A stretch of 64,000 nucleotides of DNA from Desulfosporosinus sp. (GCA_020692355.1 JAIMKP010000001.1:99165-163164), one strand, 5' to 3'; shown: positions 54,432 through 63,813, counted from the first letter of the stretch. A program made the numbers and translations. The notes: generated by a model from the sequence alone, not told the origin.

Positions 54432-56285
54432 TTACTCTTCTCTAAACGGATTGGGGCCCAATTCCTGCAGCATATGCTCATAGTCGGACAGAATTTCAGC
54501 GATGGTCTTCGACATTGTTTCCATTCGTTTGTCCTGCACTTCAACCTCAGTCCGTTCGATCCCTTGGCAAAATCCCAGCACAGCGAGCGCTTCATTGATT
54601 GCAGCCTTCGCTTTCCCGGTTGGGTCAATCCTCTTGTCTCCGCAATAGTTCCACAAATCCAAGTGTCTCCAAACAACGCCATCAACCCGGACATCCTTTT
54701 GAAATTTTTTCATCCTTCCGTTGAACGCGCGGCAAGCCCCAATCACACTGCACCCGGAGTCTTTTTCTCCCAACTTTTCCTTTAGCTCTCGCCAACCTGC
54801 CGCAGTACAGAGCCTGTCAGCCACTATCACCGTACGGATGTCCTGCTCCCGCAGGCGCTCTTTCAGCAGGGGATAGTCCAGTTCCCTCTCTAATCTCCCT
54901 TCACAGGCACAGAGGACGACGAAATCTCGCCGGCTGGTCTTAGCCGTCCCCGTACACACGTTGTCCAATGCCTGCACCATACTGACATCCCCGCCATCCT
55001 GCAGCTGGCATGCTCCTGAGGGGCACGCCACAGAACACAATCCGCAGCCCCGGCATGCCAAAGGATCTCTGGCTGAAATCCATTTTAAGGTTCCGCAGCA
55101 GTCTCTTTCCAACACCGTTACTGCGTTAAACTGGCAAACATTCTGGCAAATAAGGCATCCATTGCATTTGCTTTCATCCACGAGCATGCCTGTGCTTACG
55201 GCTTCAGGCCAGCCTACATAGGCTACTCTCTCCGTTTCAAACATCATCCGTTGCAATGTCTCTTTGAGATTTTGCAAGCGTTGAGCTACCGCCTGATCTC
55301 CCCGCCTTTCCTTGCACGGGCCATATTGACATCCCAAAAGCATGACGCCGTCTATGCCGGAGGAGAGAGCATCTGTTATAAGTGCACTGTTAACCGCTCC
55401 CAGGCAGGGAACCTTAACCACCCGCAAATTGGCCGGCAAAAGAAATCCTTCGCTGATCTTGCTTTGCAAAGCGGGGTAAGTAAGCGACTCACAGGCAAAG
55501 GCCACCACCGTTGGCGCTTCACTACCATCGCCTTTCATCGATACGATCTCGCGACTCAGGTCATCAAGCTTGAAATTGGGCAGCGAAATGACCTGGAGCG
55601 GGCAGCTTCCTACACAAATACCGCACATCCTGCAAATGTCGGGATTTGCCTGCGGATATCCTTCCTGATCCAAGCTGTAAGCTTTTACAGGACATTCTTC
55701 CAGACACCGTTTGCACTGGTCACAACGCAGCCGGTTGATTGTGGCGCAATGTGCGCTATGCACCGGGGAAGGAGCGCTTTGCCGGGCACGATTGACAACC
55801 ATCTTCACGATGTCGGCGGCTGCCTCGGTGGGACGGGAGCCAGGATAAGACCATAAAACCATATCCCTTATGCCGGCTACCCTAATCGATGTTCGATATT
55901 CGATGTTTGATGTTTGAGTGAATGTATGCTTGCTGGCTTCCGCAAGACTTCGGGAGCCTTTTTCATCTTCTGTTGGTGCCACCGGGGCGGTATGGTGGTC
56001 TACTTGAAAAGCAGAAACATGATGCTCTTTATGCAATAAAGCATTTGCCAAGAGGCGGGGGATGTTATCTTCCAAACATGCTGCCAGCACTACGGTTTTT
56101 TGTTCTCCGCCTTGCAGCAAGCTTAACGCTTTCTCTCTCCCCTCAGGCAGGCAGAGGCGCTCTACGGCGTAAACCTTAGCAATACGCTTGTTTTTCTCCA
56201 GATTTTTGCTCAGACGCTCCCAATCCAGTTCTGCTCTGCCGCTGCCTTGGCAACGGCAGAGCAGAACTTCAATCACATCTGCCAC
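54432..56285 (-). CDS. HdrA-like/MvhD fusion without flavin domain, with duplicated end domains
   Basis: A 617-residue iron-sulfur protein. Residues 1-165 resemble the N-terminal domain of HdrA/QmoB (EVLLCRCQGSGRAELD ... VAGIRDMVLWSYPG). No GxGxxG FAD domain follows, whereas HdrA has one there. The next parts are two ferredoxin motifs (CDQCKRCLEECP, CRMCGICVGSCP), an MvhD domain (VVAFACESLTYP, VPCLGAVNS, GCQYGPCKERRG), two more ferredoxin motifs (CNGCLICQNVCQ, CRGCGLCSVACP), then a second N-terminal-like domain (VVLCACEGRLERELDY ... RHLDLWNY). A heptamer repeat is read in frame at 55887-55914. It is likely the electron hub of the cluster. Confidence 0.8.
   Translation of the reverse strand: MADVIEVLLCRCQGSGRAELDWERLSKNLEKNKRIAKVYAVERLCLPEGREKALSLLQGGEQKTVVLAACLEDNIPRLLANALLHKEHHVSAFQVDHHTAPVAPTEDEKGSRSLAEASKHTFTQTSNIEYRTSIRVAGIRDMVLWSYPGSRPTEAAADIVKMVVNRARQSAPSPVHSAHCATINRLRCDQCKRCLEECPVKAYSLDQEGYPQANPDICRMCGICVGSCPLQVISLPNFKLDDLSREIVSMKGDGSEAPTVVAFACESLTYPALQSKISEGFLLPANLRVVKVPCLGAVNSALITDALSSGIDGVMLLGCQYGPCKERRGDQAVAQRLQNLKETLQRMMFETERVAYVGWPEAVSTGMLVDESKCNGCLICQNVCQFNAVTVLERDCCGTLKWISARDPLACRGCGLCSVACPSGACQLQDGGDVSMVQALDNVCTGTAKTSRRDFVVLCACEGRLERELDYPLLKERLREQDIRTVIVADRLCTAAGWRELKEKLGEKDSGCSVIGACRAFNGRMKKFQKDVRVDGVVWRHLDLWNYCGDKRIDPTGKAKAAINEALAVLGFCQGIERTEVEVQDKRMETMSKTIAEILSDYEHMLQELGPNPFREE
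55887..55914 (-). repeat. Four in-frame heptanucleotide units inside the HdrA-like gene
   Basis: On the coding strand AACATCA-AACATCG-AATATCG-AACATCG. Three frames of the heptamer are used in turn, adding about ten residues (TSNIEYRTSI) at the end of the poorly conserved linker of the first domain. The flanking insert (SLAEASKHTFTQ) is also low in conservation. Confidence 0.8.
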
Positions 56286-56341
56286 CCCACAACCCCCTAT
56301 CTTTACGGCAACCCAACGGTCCGCGGAATGGATTGTCCAAA

Positions 56342-56674
56342 CTAATCCTCATCCTCGCTATTACGGTTTTTTACTACAAAGCGCTCCACCTTGCCGTTAA
56401 TATCAACACAAGTCCAAGTGATCCGGTTCGTACCCATCATCGGAATCAGCTTGGCCGGATGATACCCTATCTGATAGGGCATCCGCGTCTCAATCGCACC
56501 CTGCGGGCATACTTTGGTACAAGACATACAATCCCAGCAATCCCGCAGGTCACGGCATAAGGCTTTTCCGTTTTCACCCAAAGTCATAAGATTTCCGGGA
56601 CAAACCTGCTCACACAGAGGTTCATGCTCTGCTCTGCATCCGTCGCATTTGTTCAACAATACTTTAGGCGGCAT
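56342..56674 (-). CDS. AprB-like ferredoxin subunit
   Basis: A 110-residue protein from the ATG at 56674 (RBS AAAGGAGAG). It follows the AprB pattern: LLNKCDGCRAEHEPLCEQVC, then CWDCMSCTKVCPQGAIETR, then a C-terminal beta tail (MGTNRITWTCVDINGKVERF) like that which wraps AprA. AprB delivers electrons to the FAD of AprA. It lies between the aprA-like gene (93 bases) and the HdrA-like gene. Confidence 0.87.
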   Translation of the reverse strand: MPPKVLLNKCDGCRAEHEPLCEQVCPGNLMTLGENGKALCRDLRDCWDCMSCTKVCPQGAIETRMPYQIGYHPAKLIPMMGTNRITWTCVDINGKVERFVVKNRNSEDED

Positions 56675-56767
56675 ACTATGTCTCTCCTTTACTTTAATCT
56701 TCTCCCGACCATTTCCGTCCAAAATGGCCGGCAACTGAAAGTGGCTTGCCAATGTTATTTAGCGATA

Positions 56768-58519
56768 TTATAATGTAGGTTTCATACGGTGCCCTGCCAC
56801 AATCTGTACATAGGGCTTCAAGTACATTTCCACTTCCCCTGTTTCCAGGTTTACTCTGGAATTTACGAATCCATCCAAAGCCGGATCGACTTCGGGGTAA
56901 TCCATCCTTGTCTGCCACCCTGGCCAACGGGTCTCCCGCCGGAATTTGAGGTGCTGGATCAAGACTTCTGCCACATCCAGGCGGTCAATGACTTCATGTG
57001 CCAACATCAATTCATGCAAATCCTTGGCGTAAAGATAACGCAGTTGATCCTTCATCATTTTGATGTGGCGAAGAGCCTTGTCCAGCCGTTCCTCGTTCAT
57101 CCGGTAAAACTGCTGAACTCCGCCGGCATATTCATCCATAATCCGCTGCATTTTCTCTTCCATCAGCCGGGGGGCAATCCCGTCTTCATCGGCAACCAAG
57201 GGCGCAAAAACACGGCTTTTCTCCATGTCAATCTGGGCAGAGAAGTCGCCAGCCGGTTCTACGGCCTTTGAAATATACTGAACAGCCCCCCGGGCCGACA
57301 ACATTCCTTCAGCGCAACATCCGCCTACAAACTTATTGGGAACTCCGCCTGCAACATCTCCGCAGGCAAACAAACCGGGAAGCGTTGTCTGCCAATCCGT
57401 ATCGATCCAATAACCGCTTGCTGTATGCCCTCCGACAATGTAAGGGTCGCTTCCGTACACCTCTATGGGTTCTTGGCTAATGTCCTGAGCGTTGGCCGCC
57501 AAAAAGAGTACGAAAGAAGGTCTTTCATTGAGATAATCGGTTTTCATCTCTTTGATTTGGGCCGGGGTCATATGCCGGGTATCTACGTATACCGGGCCTC
57601 TTCCTGCGAGTACCTCTTCCATAGGGGCGCTCGCCCTGATATACCGAGGTGCTTTGTCCCCCCCTTGCTCCTGATACCGTTCTGCTAAAATTTTCTCGCC
57701 TTTAGCGTTGATCATAGGGGTTTTGTAACAAATCGAAATTGTATCGATGGGTCCGTTGAAATCCTTAGTCCGCACAGCAGCCCAGCGCATTTCAAAGGTA
57801 GTCATTTCTGCTCCCCGGCGGATACCTAGGGCGTAACCGGTTCCGACGTCAAACGGGCAGTACCAAAGCTGATGATGACAATCGTTCCCGTCATTCGTAT
57901 AGGGTTTATAGATGCCACCCGCGCCCCCGGCAGCCATAATGGTCGCCTTGGCTTTGATAACATAGAATTTTCCGTCCCTAACCCCAAACCCCATTGCACC
58001 CGCGATTCTCTCACCGTCATACAGAAAATTGGTGGCAACGACTCTATTGATTACTTCCACGCCCATCTCTCTTGTCTTTTCAGCCAGTATCGGCTTCATT
58101 TCCGAACCCTGAATGGCAATGTCCCACTGGCCCCGGAACTTATAGCTCCCGTCCTCGTTCTTCTTGATCGGTAAACCCCAGCTTTCCCATTCTTCAATGG
58201 GTGTATTAAGCAATTCGGCAATCCGCAGAGCGAGGTCCTCCCTTAAAATGCCACCCGCTTGAGCCCGGCTCCAACGGACTAGATCTTCCGGAGTCTTGCC
58301 TTCCGGGATATAGGTGTTAATCGCATCCATCCCTCCGGCCAAACAACCGCTCCGGTCAATATGAGCTTTCTCCATGATGGTCACTTTGAGGTCAGAATTG
58401 ATCTTTTTGGCCTCAATGGCTGCAAAGCATCCGGCATTTCCTCCGCCAATGATAAGGATATCGGTTTCTAATACTACCTCTTCAATCTTATGAAGATTTT
58501 CCGGAGCAGAATCCACCAT
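56768..58519 (-). CDS. AprA-like flavoprotein (APS-reductase alpha / fumarate reductase superfamily)
   Basis: A 583-residue FAD enzyme. The Rossmann motif is ILIIGGGNAGCFAAIEA (about 21-37). AprA-like blocks follow: HIDRSGCLAGGMDAINTYIP, RAQAGGILREDLALRIAELL and FEEW-like EEWESWGLPIK; further on come MAAGGAGGIYKPY and FACGDVAGGVPNKFVGGC. It is shorter than typical APS reductase (about 660). I could not confirm the AMP-binding residues, so APS may not be the substrate. It is the first gene of the Apr/Hdr/Flx-like operon. An exact copy of 136 bases of it reappears at the window end. Confidence 0.82.
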   Translation of the reverse strand: MVDSAPENLHKIEEVVLETDILIIGGGNAGCFAAIEAKKINSDLKVTIMEKAHIDRSGCLAGGMDAINTYIPEGKTPEDLVRWSRAQAGGILREDLALRIAELLNTPIEEWESWGLPIKKNEDGSYKFRGQWDIAIQGSEMKPILAEKTREMGVEVINRVVATNFLYDGERIAGAMGFGVRDGKFYVIKAKATIMAAGGAGGIYKPYTNDGNDCHHQLWYCPFDVGTGYALGIRRGAEMTTFEMRWAAVRTKDFNGPIDTISICYKTPMINAKGEKILAERYQEQGGDKAPRYIRASAPMEEVLAGRGPVYVDTRHMTPAQIKEMKTDYLNERPSFVLFLAANAQDISQEPIEVYGSDPYIVGGHTASGYWIDTDWQTTLPGLFACGDVAGGVPNKFVGGCCAEGMLSARGAVQYISKAVEPAGDFSAQIDMEKSRVFAPLVADEDGIAPRLMEEKMQRIMDEYAGGVQQFYRMNEERLDKALRHIKMMKDQLRYLYAKDLHELMLAHEVIDRLDVAEVLIQHLKFRRETRWPGWQTRMDYPEVDPALDGFVNSRVNLETGEVEMYLKPYVQIVAGHRMKPTL

Positions 58520-58738
58520 AACAATTCCTCCTTGCCTTCTTAGTGTTATAACAATGGTTCCTTAACTTTAGCTAGTCAACCGTCATTTACAGGAGGATTA
58601 TACCATGTGTTCACATTCACGTAAGTCGTATACAAGACATTAACCTGTTGTTTGTAAAAAAGTTGAAACTATTCAGATACCTGAAACAGTCAACACAAAA
58701 CAAGGGTACAAAGCACCCCGAGTTTATGAAGGTTTCAT

Positions 58739-58925
58739 CTATGAGCATGATGGAGGAAGGATAGATTTACCTTCGAATGCTGCTTGAATTCCCTCAATGA
58801 CAGAAAGTGATTGTTTCTTCAAGGTAGAAATCATCCCTCGTATACGGTAAAAGGTTTCGGCTCCTTGCTTGCTGCGAAACGTGACGGATATTTTCTGTTG
58901 AACCTTCATCTTCCGGACGCGTGGG
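58739..58925 (-). pseudogene. IS66-type transposase C-terminal fragment
   Basis: The end of a TnpC-like protein is readable (KMKVQQKISVTFRSKQGAET, then YRIRGMISTLKKQSLSVIEG), matching the C-terminal part of one IS66 branch. This sequence differs from the IS66 element at 60428. Nothing else of the element is visible. It abuts the DUF4338 remnant. Between 58520 and 58738 I see no gene, only the AprA-like leader region. Confidence 0.6.
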
Positions 58926-59443
58926 GGTATCCCAACCAATCGCTTGATCACGACAAGCCACCTTCCAAGCGGCTGAACCAAAAAGCAAACAGGCCAGCGG
59001 GCGACGATACCGGCCGAAGACAATACATTTCATGTTCTCACCGACGATACCGCTGAATCCCGAGGTAATGGTACTCCGCCGGCAAATGATTGAACAACCT
59101 TAACGTTTGAGAACTCTGAACGACCTCAATGGCAAGCGGGGTAAAAATCCGTAGATGACATTGTAGTAACATGTTCTACTACTGCTTTGTGGCACTTAAA
59201 CGTATTACCGTCGGCGGCACTTCTTCGTTCAGGCAGGTGCAGGTAACCACGGCGTTCTAACTTAAGTAGCATGCTCCGGCAAACCATATCTTTCAATTGG
59301 CAATTGGCCGCGCCCCAGTTCCAAACCCCACAAATTTCCTGGGACAATCAGGCCCGATGCCACTGCGGGTTACTCTCGATCAATTTTCGAATCCAATCCA
59401 TATCTTTTTCAGTGAGGAGTCGTCCCTGAATCGTTATTTCCAT
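58926..59443 (-). pseudogene. DUF4338-type (DruA-like) transposase-related remnant
   Basis: ATG at 59443 begins MEITIQGRLLTEKDMDWIRK. A TGA then interrupts before SQEICGVWNWGAANCQLKDM and SMLLKLERRGYLHLPERR. Further broken segments resemble the family (MKCIVFGRYRRPLACLLFGS, AAWKVACRDQAIGWDT). The gene is full of stops and shifts and is cut by the IS66 fragment. DUF4338 proteins include mobile-element proteins and DruA of Druantia; nothing here is functional. Confidence 0.6.
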
Positions 59444-59506
59444 TCATAGTTCAATAATAAACGAAAAGTTGATCAGAATTGAGGATATTTATTTGCTCTA
59501 AATAAA

Positions 59507-59535
59507 TTAAGAAGGCTAGTATTGGCCTTCTTAAT
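59507..59535. terminator. Hairpin downstream of crp/fnr
   Basis: TTAAGAAGGCTAGT/ATTGGCCTTCTTAA, about 11 paired bases with A/T ends. It is 130 bases beyond the crp/fnr stop codon on the minus strand. Confidence 0.65.
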
Positions 59536-59661
59536 TATCCCTCTCTATTTTTATTGTTTACTACATCGTCACTTTTCTCCAGAGTTCCACGCGATTGTAT
59601 GTCTGCTCAGTGACTGCCTATGAAACCTTACCTCTCATTGTTCTTAATTTCATAGCTTTTA

Positions 59662-60348
59662 TTACAAACCCGCAAAACTCTTTAAGCCATCCATATCGAT
59701 AATTTCAATCCGTTCTTTGCCCGTGTAGATAAGGCCTTCTTTCTTTAAACGTTGCAATGTTGTGGTAACAGTTTGACGGCAAGTGCCGATCATCATAGCA
59801 ATTTCTTGTTGCTTTAATCGGATATCTATCCTTAACCCTTTTTGACCGGTTGTAACACCTTTATCAGCCAGACTCAACAGTAGTCTTGCCAAGCGGCGGT
59901 CAACTTCCAAAGTGACCAAGTTCAATATGGTTGTCTCCGCTTCCCTCAGGCGTGTGCCCAAAGCAGTTGCCACTTCGACTGCCAACATCGGTGCAGTATA
60001 GAGCATAGCCCTGAACGCTTTCCCATCGAGTCTCCAAAATTCACTGTTCTCCAACGTCTCGGCAAAACAGCATCTCTGGGTTTCGCAAAGAACTTCGGCT
60101 ACCCCAATAAGATCTCCCGTTCCCCGAACCCCCACAGTCACAAGATCTCCGAACGGGGAGCTTCTGCAAATTTTCACATGCCCGCTCTCAATGAGACAGA
60201 CGAATGAAGGGTTCTCATCTTCCCGAAAAATTATTTCCCCAGCCTTTAATTTCAAACAGCTTGCCGCTCTCTTAAATTGCTGCCTCTCGACTTCATCAAG
60301 AGTTACGACAACCTGCTGTTCTTTTAAGGCTTGTTGGAATTTCTCCAT
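59662..60348 (-). CDS. Crp/Fnr-family transcriptional regulator
   Basis: A 228-residue protein. The cyclic-nucleotide-binding fold is residues 20-140 (LKAGEIIFREDENPSFVCLI, VTVGVRGTGDLIGVAEVLCE). The C-terminal HTH is IRLKQQEIAMMIGTCRQTVT then TTLQRLKKEGLIY. No FNR-type N-terminal cysteine cluster is seen, though a Cys pair occurs (ETQRCCFAE). It stands upstream of the aprA-like operon in the same direction, 1.1 kb away across decayed mobile DNA, and could control it. Its own upstream region is cut by IS66. Confidence 0.9.
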   Translation of the reverse strand: MEKFQQALKEQQVVVTLDEVERQQFKRAASCLKLKAGEIIFREDENPSFVCLIESGHVKICRSSPFGDLVTVGVRGTGDLIGVAEVLCETQRCCFAETLENSEFWRLDGKAFRAMLYTAPMLAVEVATALGTRLREAETTILNLVTLEVDRRLARLLLSLADKGVTTGQKGLRIDIRLKQQEIAMMIGTCRQTVTTTLQRLKKEGLIYTGKERIEIIDMDGLKSFAGL

Positions 60349-60517
60349 TTTACCCCCTCCATTCCATCAAGACCCGGTATTCTGACATTCGAACGGGAAT
60401 TGCCGATATCAAGTATTTAAGCTATTTGTAAGCGTCAAAACGTATACACCTAGCATCATCCCCCGGTCTATAGGATAATTTTCCTCAGAAGAAAACGAAA
60501 TGAGGAGGATTTTCTTT

Positions 60518-60841
60518 ATGATTAAAACCGAACGGCAAAAAGAATGGGAAAGCCTTATCTCCAATTATCGGACCGGCGGCCAGAGTGCTAAAGCGTGGTG
60601 CGCAGCCCATGATGTGACGCCCCGGCAGTTATGGTATTGGCTCCGGAAGTATAGGACCAAGGACAATGCTTCCCCTGTCAACTCAACCAAATGGTTACCG
60701 GTCGAAGTTGGTGAGCAAGCGCCCACGCATGAAGATAGTCCGATGCTGGTCAAAGTGGGCAAGGCCAGCATCGAGGTGAAACCCGGCTTTGATTCGACGC
60801 TATTCTCTGAAGTAGTCCATATACTGGTCGCGTTATGCTAA
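60518..60841 (+). CDS. tnpA: IS66 accessory protein TnpA
   Basis: A 107-residue IS66 OrfA from the ATG at 60518, after a GAGGAGG site. It starts MIKTERQKEWESLISNYRTG and has an HTH-like segment SAKAWCAAHDVTPRQLWYWL. It overlaps tnpB by 7 bases (translational coupling). It appears intact. Confidence 0.9.
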   Translation: MIKTERQKEWESLISNYRTGGQSAKAWCAAHDVTPRQLWYWLRKYRTKDNASPVNSTKWLPVEVGEQAPTHEDSPMLVKVGKASIEVKPGFDSTLFSEVVHILVALC

Positions 60842-61191
60842 ACGAAGTCGGCATCGATCGGGTTTATCTCGCCTGCGGCGCTACTGATTTACGCAAGTCG
60901 ATTGACGGTTTAGCCGTGCTCATGAAGGAAGAATTCGAACTGGATCCTTTTTCATCTTGTCTTTTTGTTTTTTGCAATCGGCAACGCGATAAACTGAAGA
61001 TTCTCCAGTGGGAGCATAGCGGCTTTTGGCTCCATTATCGTCGGCTGGAGCGAGGGAAATTTCAGTGGTCACTGGATACCGGTTCTGGAACCCGAACGAT
61101 TAGCCGCCGCGAGTTACGCTGGTTGCTCGATGGTCTCTCCTTAAAGCAGCATAAGGCACACCCTGAAGTGAAAGAGCGTACCATCTTATAA
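60835..61191 (+). CDS. tnpB: IS66 accessory protein TnpB
   Basis: A 118-residue IS66 OrfB. The signature VYLACGATDLRKSIDGLAVL is followed by LFVFCNRQRDKLKILQWEHS and GFWLHYRRLERGKFQW. It is required with TnpA and TnpC for transposition in IS66 elements. It appears intact. Confidence 0.93.
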   Translation: MLNEVGIDRVYLACGATDLRKSIDGLAVLMKEEFELDPFSSCLFVFCNRQRDKLKILQWEHSGFWLHYRRLERGKFQWSLDTGSGTRTISRRELRWLLDGLSLKQHKAHPEVKERTIL

Positions 61192-61297
61192 AGAACCATA
61201 AGACGAAATTATTTTCGTTTTTTAGCGTATTTTAGAGGACATTAGCAGTGATTTGTCGAATTATTAAAGTATAAATACGATACCGAATAATACGATT

Positions 61298-63813
61298 ATG
61301 ACAATAGATCATTTTCAAAAGCGCAGTGTTGAACTCGAACAGCGCTGTGTTTTGCTCGAACGGCAAAACGCTGAACTGGTTGCCCGAGTGAAATGGTTCG
61401 AGGAACAGATTCGCCTTAGCCAACAGCACCGTTTTGGCTCTTCCAGCGAGAAGACAGTTCCGGGGCAAAAGCAGCTCCTTATTTTCAATGAAGCAGAGGC
61501 ACAAGCACAGCCTCTCTTAGCGGAACCTACCGTGGAAACGATTACCTACACGCGCCAAAAAAAGCAACACAGCCAGCGTGAATTGATGCTTAAAGATCTG
61601 CCGGTTGAGACGATTGAACACCGCCCACCTGTCGAAGAGCAGGTCTGTCCATGTTGCGGTGGTTCAATGCATGAAATGAGCACCGAGGTACGGCAATAAC
61701 TGAAGGTTATTCCAGCCTAAATGAAAGTGGTTAAACATGTGCGCTACGTTTACGCCTGCCGCCATTGTGAACACAACGATATCACCACGCCCATTATCAC
61801 GACCCCGATGCCTACGTCCGTGCTTCCGGGGAGTTTAGTGTCTCCCTCCGCAATGACGTACATCATGAACCAAAAATATGTAGAGGGGATGCCCCTTTAT
61901 CGTCAGGAGCAGCAGTTTGCCCGTCTTGGCATCGTATTGTCCCGTCAGACCCTCTTCAACTGGATGCTCCATGGGGCGAACAAGTGGTTAACGCTGCTCT
62001 ACGACCGCATGCATGAGCACCTGCTGAAAAGGGACATTCTGCACGCCGACGAAACGACCTTGCAGGTACTCCATGAACCGGGCCGGGCTGTTGAGACAAC
62101 GTCATATCTCTGGCTCGATGAAGCGCTGAAGGCTTTGCCGGATTCAAGACGCGCGGCAGCCGTGGTAGCCAAGGAGGGGTTAGAGTTCTGCAACCGCCTC
62201 TTTGCCATTGAACGCGAATTGAAGAACGCTACTTTGGAGAAACGTTATGAAAAACGTTTGGTGCGCAGCCGCCCCGTGCTGGATGCCTTCTTGGCGAGGC
62301 TTAAACTCCAAAGTTCACAGGTGTTCCAGGTTCATAACAACAAACTAGCATAATGACACTTTCGGCAGTCTTTTTCAGCTTTACCATGATTCGGCCCAGG
62401 CCATTACGGCGTTTACCTACTCCAAAGCCTCCTTCGACCGCATTGCGTTCTCTCATGTCTTGCCGTTCTAGGCGTTCTCTATGTTTAACTTCTCCGGCTG
62501 CCGGCGGCCCAAGTGAAGGGCCACTCAGTCGGATACCATGCGTTTTGCAATATGCCCGGTTATCCCGAGTTCGATAGATTTGGTCGGCCAGGACGGCTTC
62601 CGGATAGTACCCATATCGCTTTTTTGTACGCTTCCACGGCCTGCTGAAAGTTGCGACCTTCGTTGAATGAATCCCAACACTGACCGCGACTTTAGCCCCA
62701 AATTCTACCGCTGCTTTAGCTTTGCCACGGACGATGGGACGGACATGAGGTTGACTGATACTGACTATTCGGTTGGAGATTTGATGACTCTTCGCGGTGT
62801 ACATGCTTCGTTGTTGTTGGTAAAGGATACGAATGGTTTCTAATTCTTGGTTTTGGCGGCCATCTAAGTTCCCGTGGCCCTCCAACGAAAGGAGGTGTTC
62901 TATTGTTTTGAGGTTCCTTCCCAGGTATCCTAGTTATTTGCCGATAGCTTTACAAATCGCCTGGGGTTTTTTCTGCTTGGCAATCTTCAAATAGTTTTGG
63001 CGTGCTTTTTTTCGGTAGGTGTTACGAAAATGAACCATCAGGGAGGGGTCAAAGGGTGGTTTCATCTGGTAGCACTCAAGCCCTATAAAGTATTACAAAT
63101 ATGGATTTTCGGTAATTTGCTCTACGGTTTCACGATCCGTAAAACCACACTTTTCTTTGATAATGAGGGCACCTAATGCTGTGCGTAAGGGCTTAGCTAC
63201 AGTACCGGTCCCGGATGGAAACAGCTGCGCATATTTCTTTTCGATCTTCTCCCATGGAATAAGTTCAGCGAGTTTTACTCATCGATTATTCGCATCAAGT
63301 TTTCCTTCAAAGGGGAGAACGAAATCTTTGATAACCATCTGGCCGTAAGGATGTCGGTCCATAATGTCCCTCTAAGTGCACGGTTTTTAACCTGTTTTTC
63401 GTAATTTCCTTGCATTAGAGTTCGACATAAAGGACCCTAAACCCTTGTTTCATCCGTATTTTGAGGCTATTCAGCAAGCCCCAATTAAGTATTGCCTGAA
63501 CCAGTGGGATAAGTTCAATGCCTTTTTGCAAGACGGACGCTTGGAACTCGATAATAACCGTAGTGAACGCTCGATTAAACCCTTCGTGATTGGTCAGAAT
63601 TGGCTGTTTGCCAACACCCCGCGGGGTGCCCGGGCCAGCACCATGATTTACAGCATCGTAGAAACGGCGAAGGAGAATGGCTTGAATCCCTTCCGCTATC
63701 TTAGTTATCTCTTCGAAGAACTTACGAACCTGGATACTAAGGATAAGAATCCCTTAGATAAGCTGCTCCCGTGGTTCGAATCCTTACCCCTTGTCTGCCG
63801 GGTTACTAAATAA
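61298..63813 (+). pseudogene. tnpC: IS66 transposase tnpC, two nonsense codons and an internal IS
   Basis: The N-terminal coiled region is 61298-61696 (LEQRCVLLERQNAELVARVK, then FGSSSEKTVPGQ and CPCCGGSMHEM). A TAA follows after VRQ, and a second TAA nine codons later; the same frame then resumes ([20 protein letters not shown]) through the DDE core ([12 protein letters not shown]) to about 62310. The last domain resumes at about 63430 (NAFLQDGRLELDNNRSERSI). Both stops look like single changes of Gln/Glu codons. The gene cannot make a full transposase. Confidence 0.88.
62301..63362 (-). pseudogene. Nested IS5/IS1182-like (DUF772-type) transposase with three stops
   Basis: ATG at 63362 begins MDRHPYGQMVIKDFVLPFEG. 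The frame continues to 62301 with three in-frame stops (TGA after DANNR, TAA after NPYL, TAA after AIGK). The N-terminal part (ALGALIIKEKCGFTDRETVE) is DUF772-like and the C-terminal part (ERQDMRERNAVEGGFGVGKR) is the DDE-type end. It lies opposite to tnpC and interrupts it. Exact IS ends (near 62312 and 63425) and inverted repeats could not be fixed. Confidence 0.75.

Noticed and set aside
58540..58550. Crp/Fnr site upstream of the aprA-like gene (TGTTATAACA)
   Set aside because: Only a 10-base palindrome without the usual spacer; such a short match is not enough for an operator call.
58926..59443. Druantia-like defence gene (DruA, DUF4338)
   Set aside because: The frame has stops and breaks, and no other Druantia gene is nearby. 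It is a mobile-element remnant.
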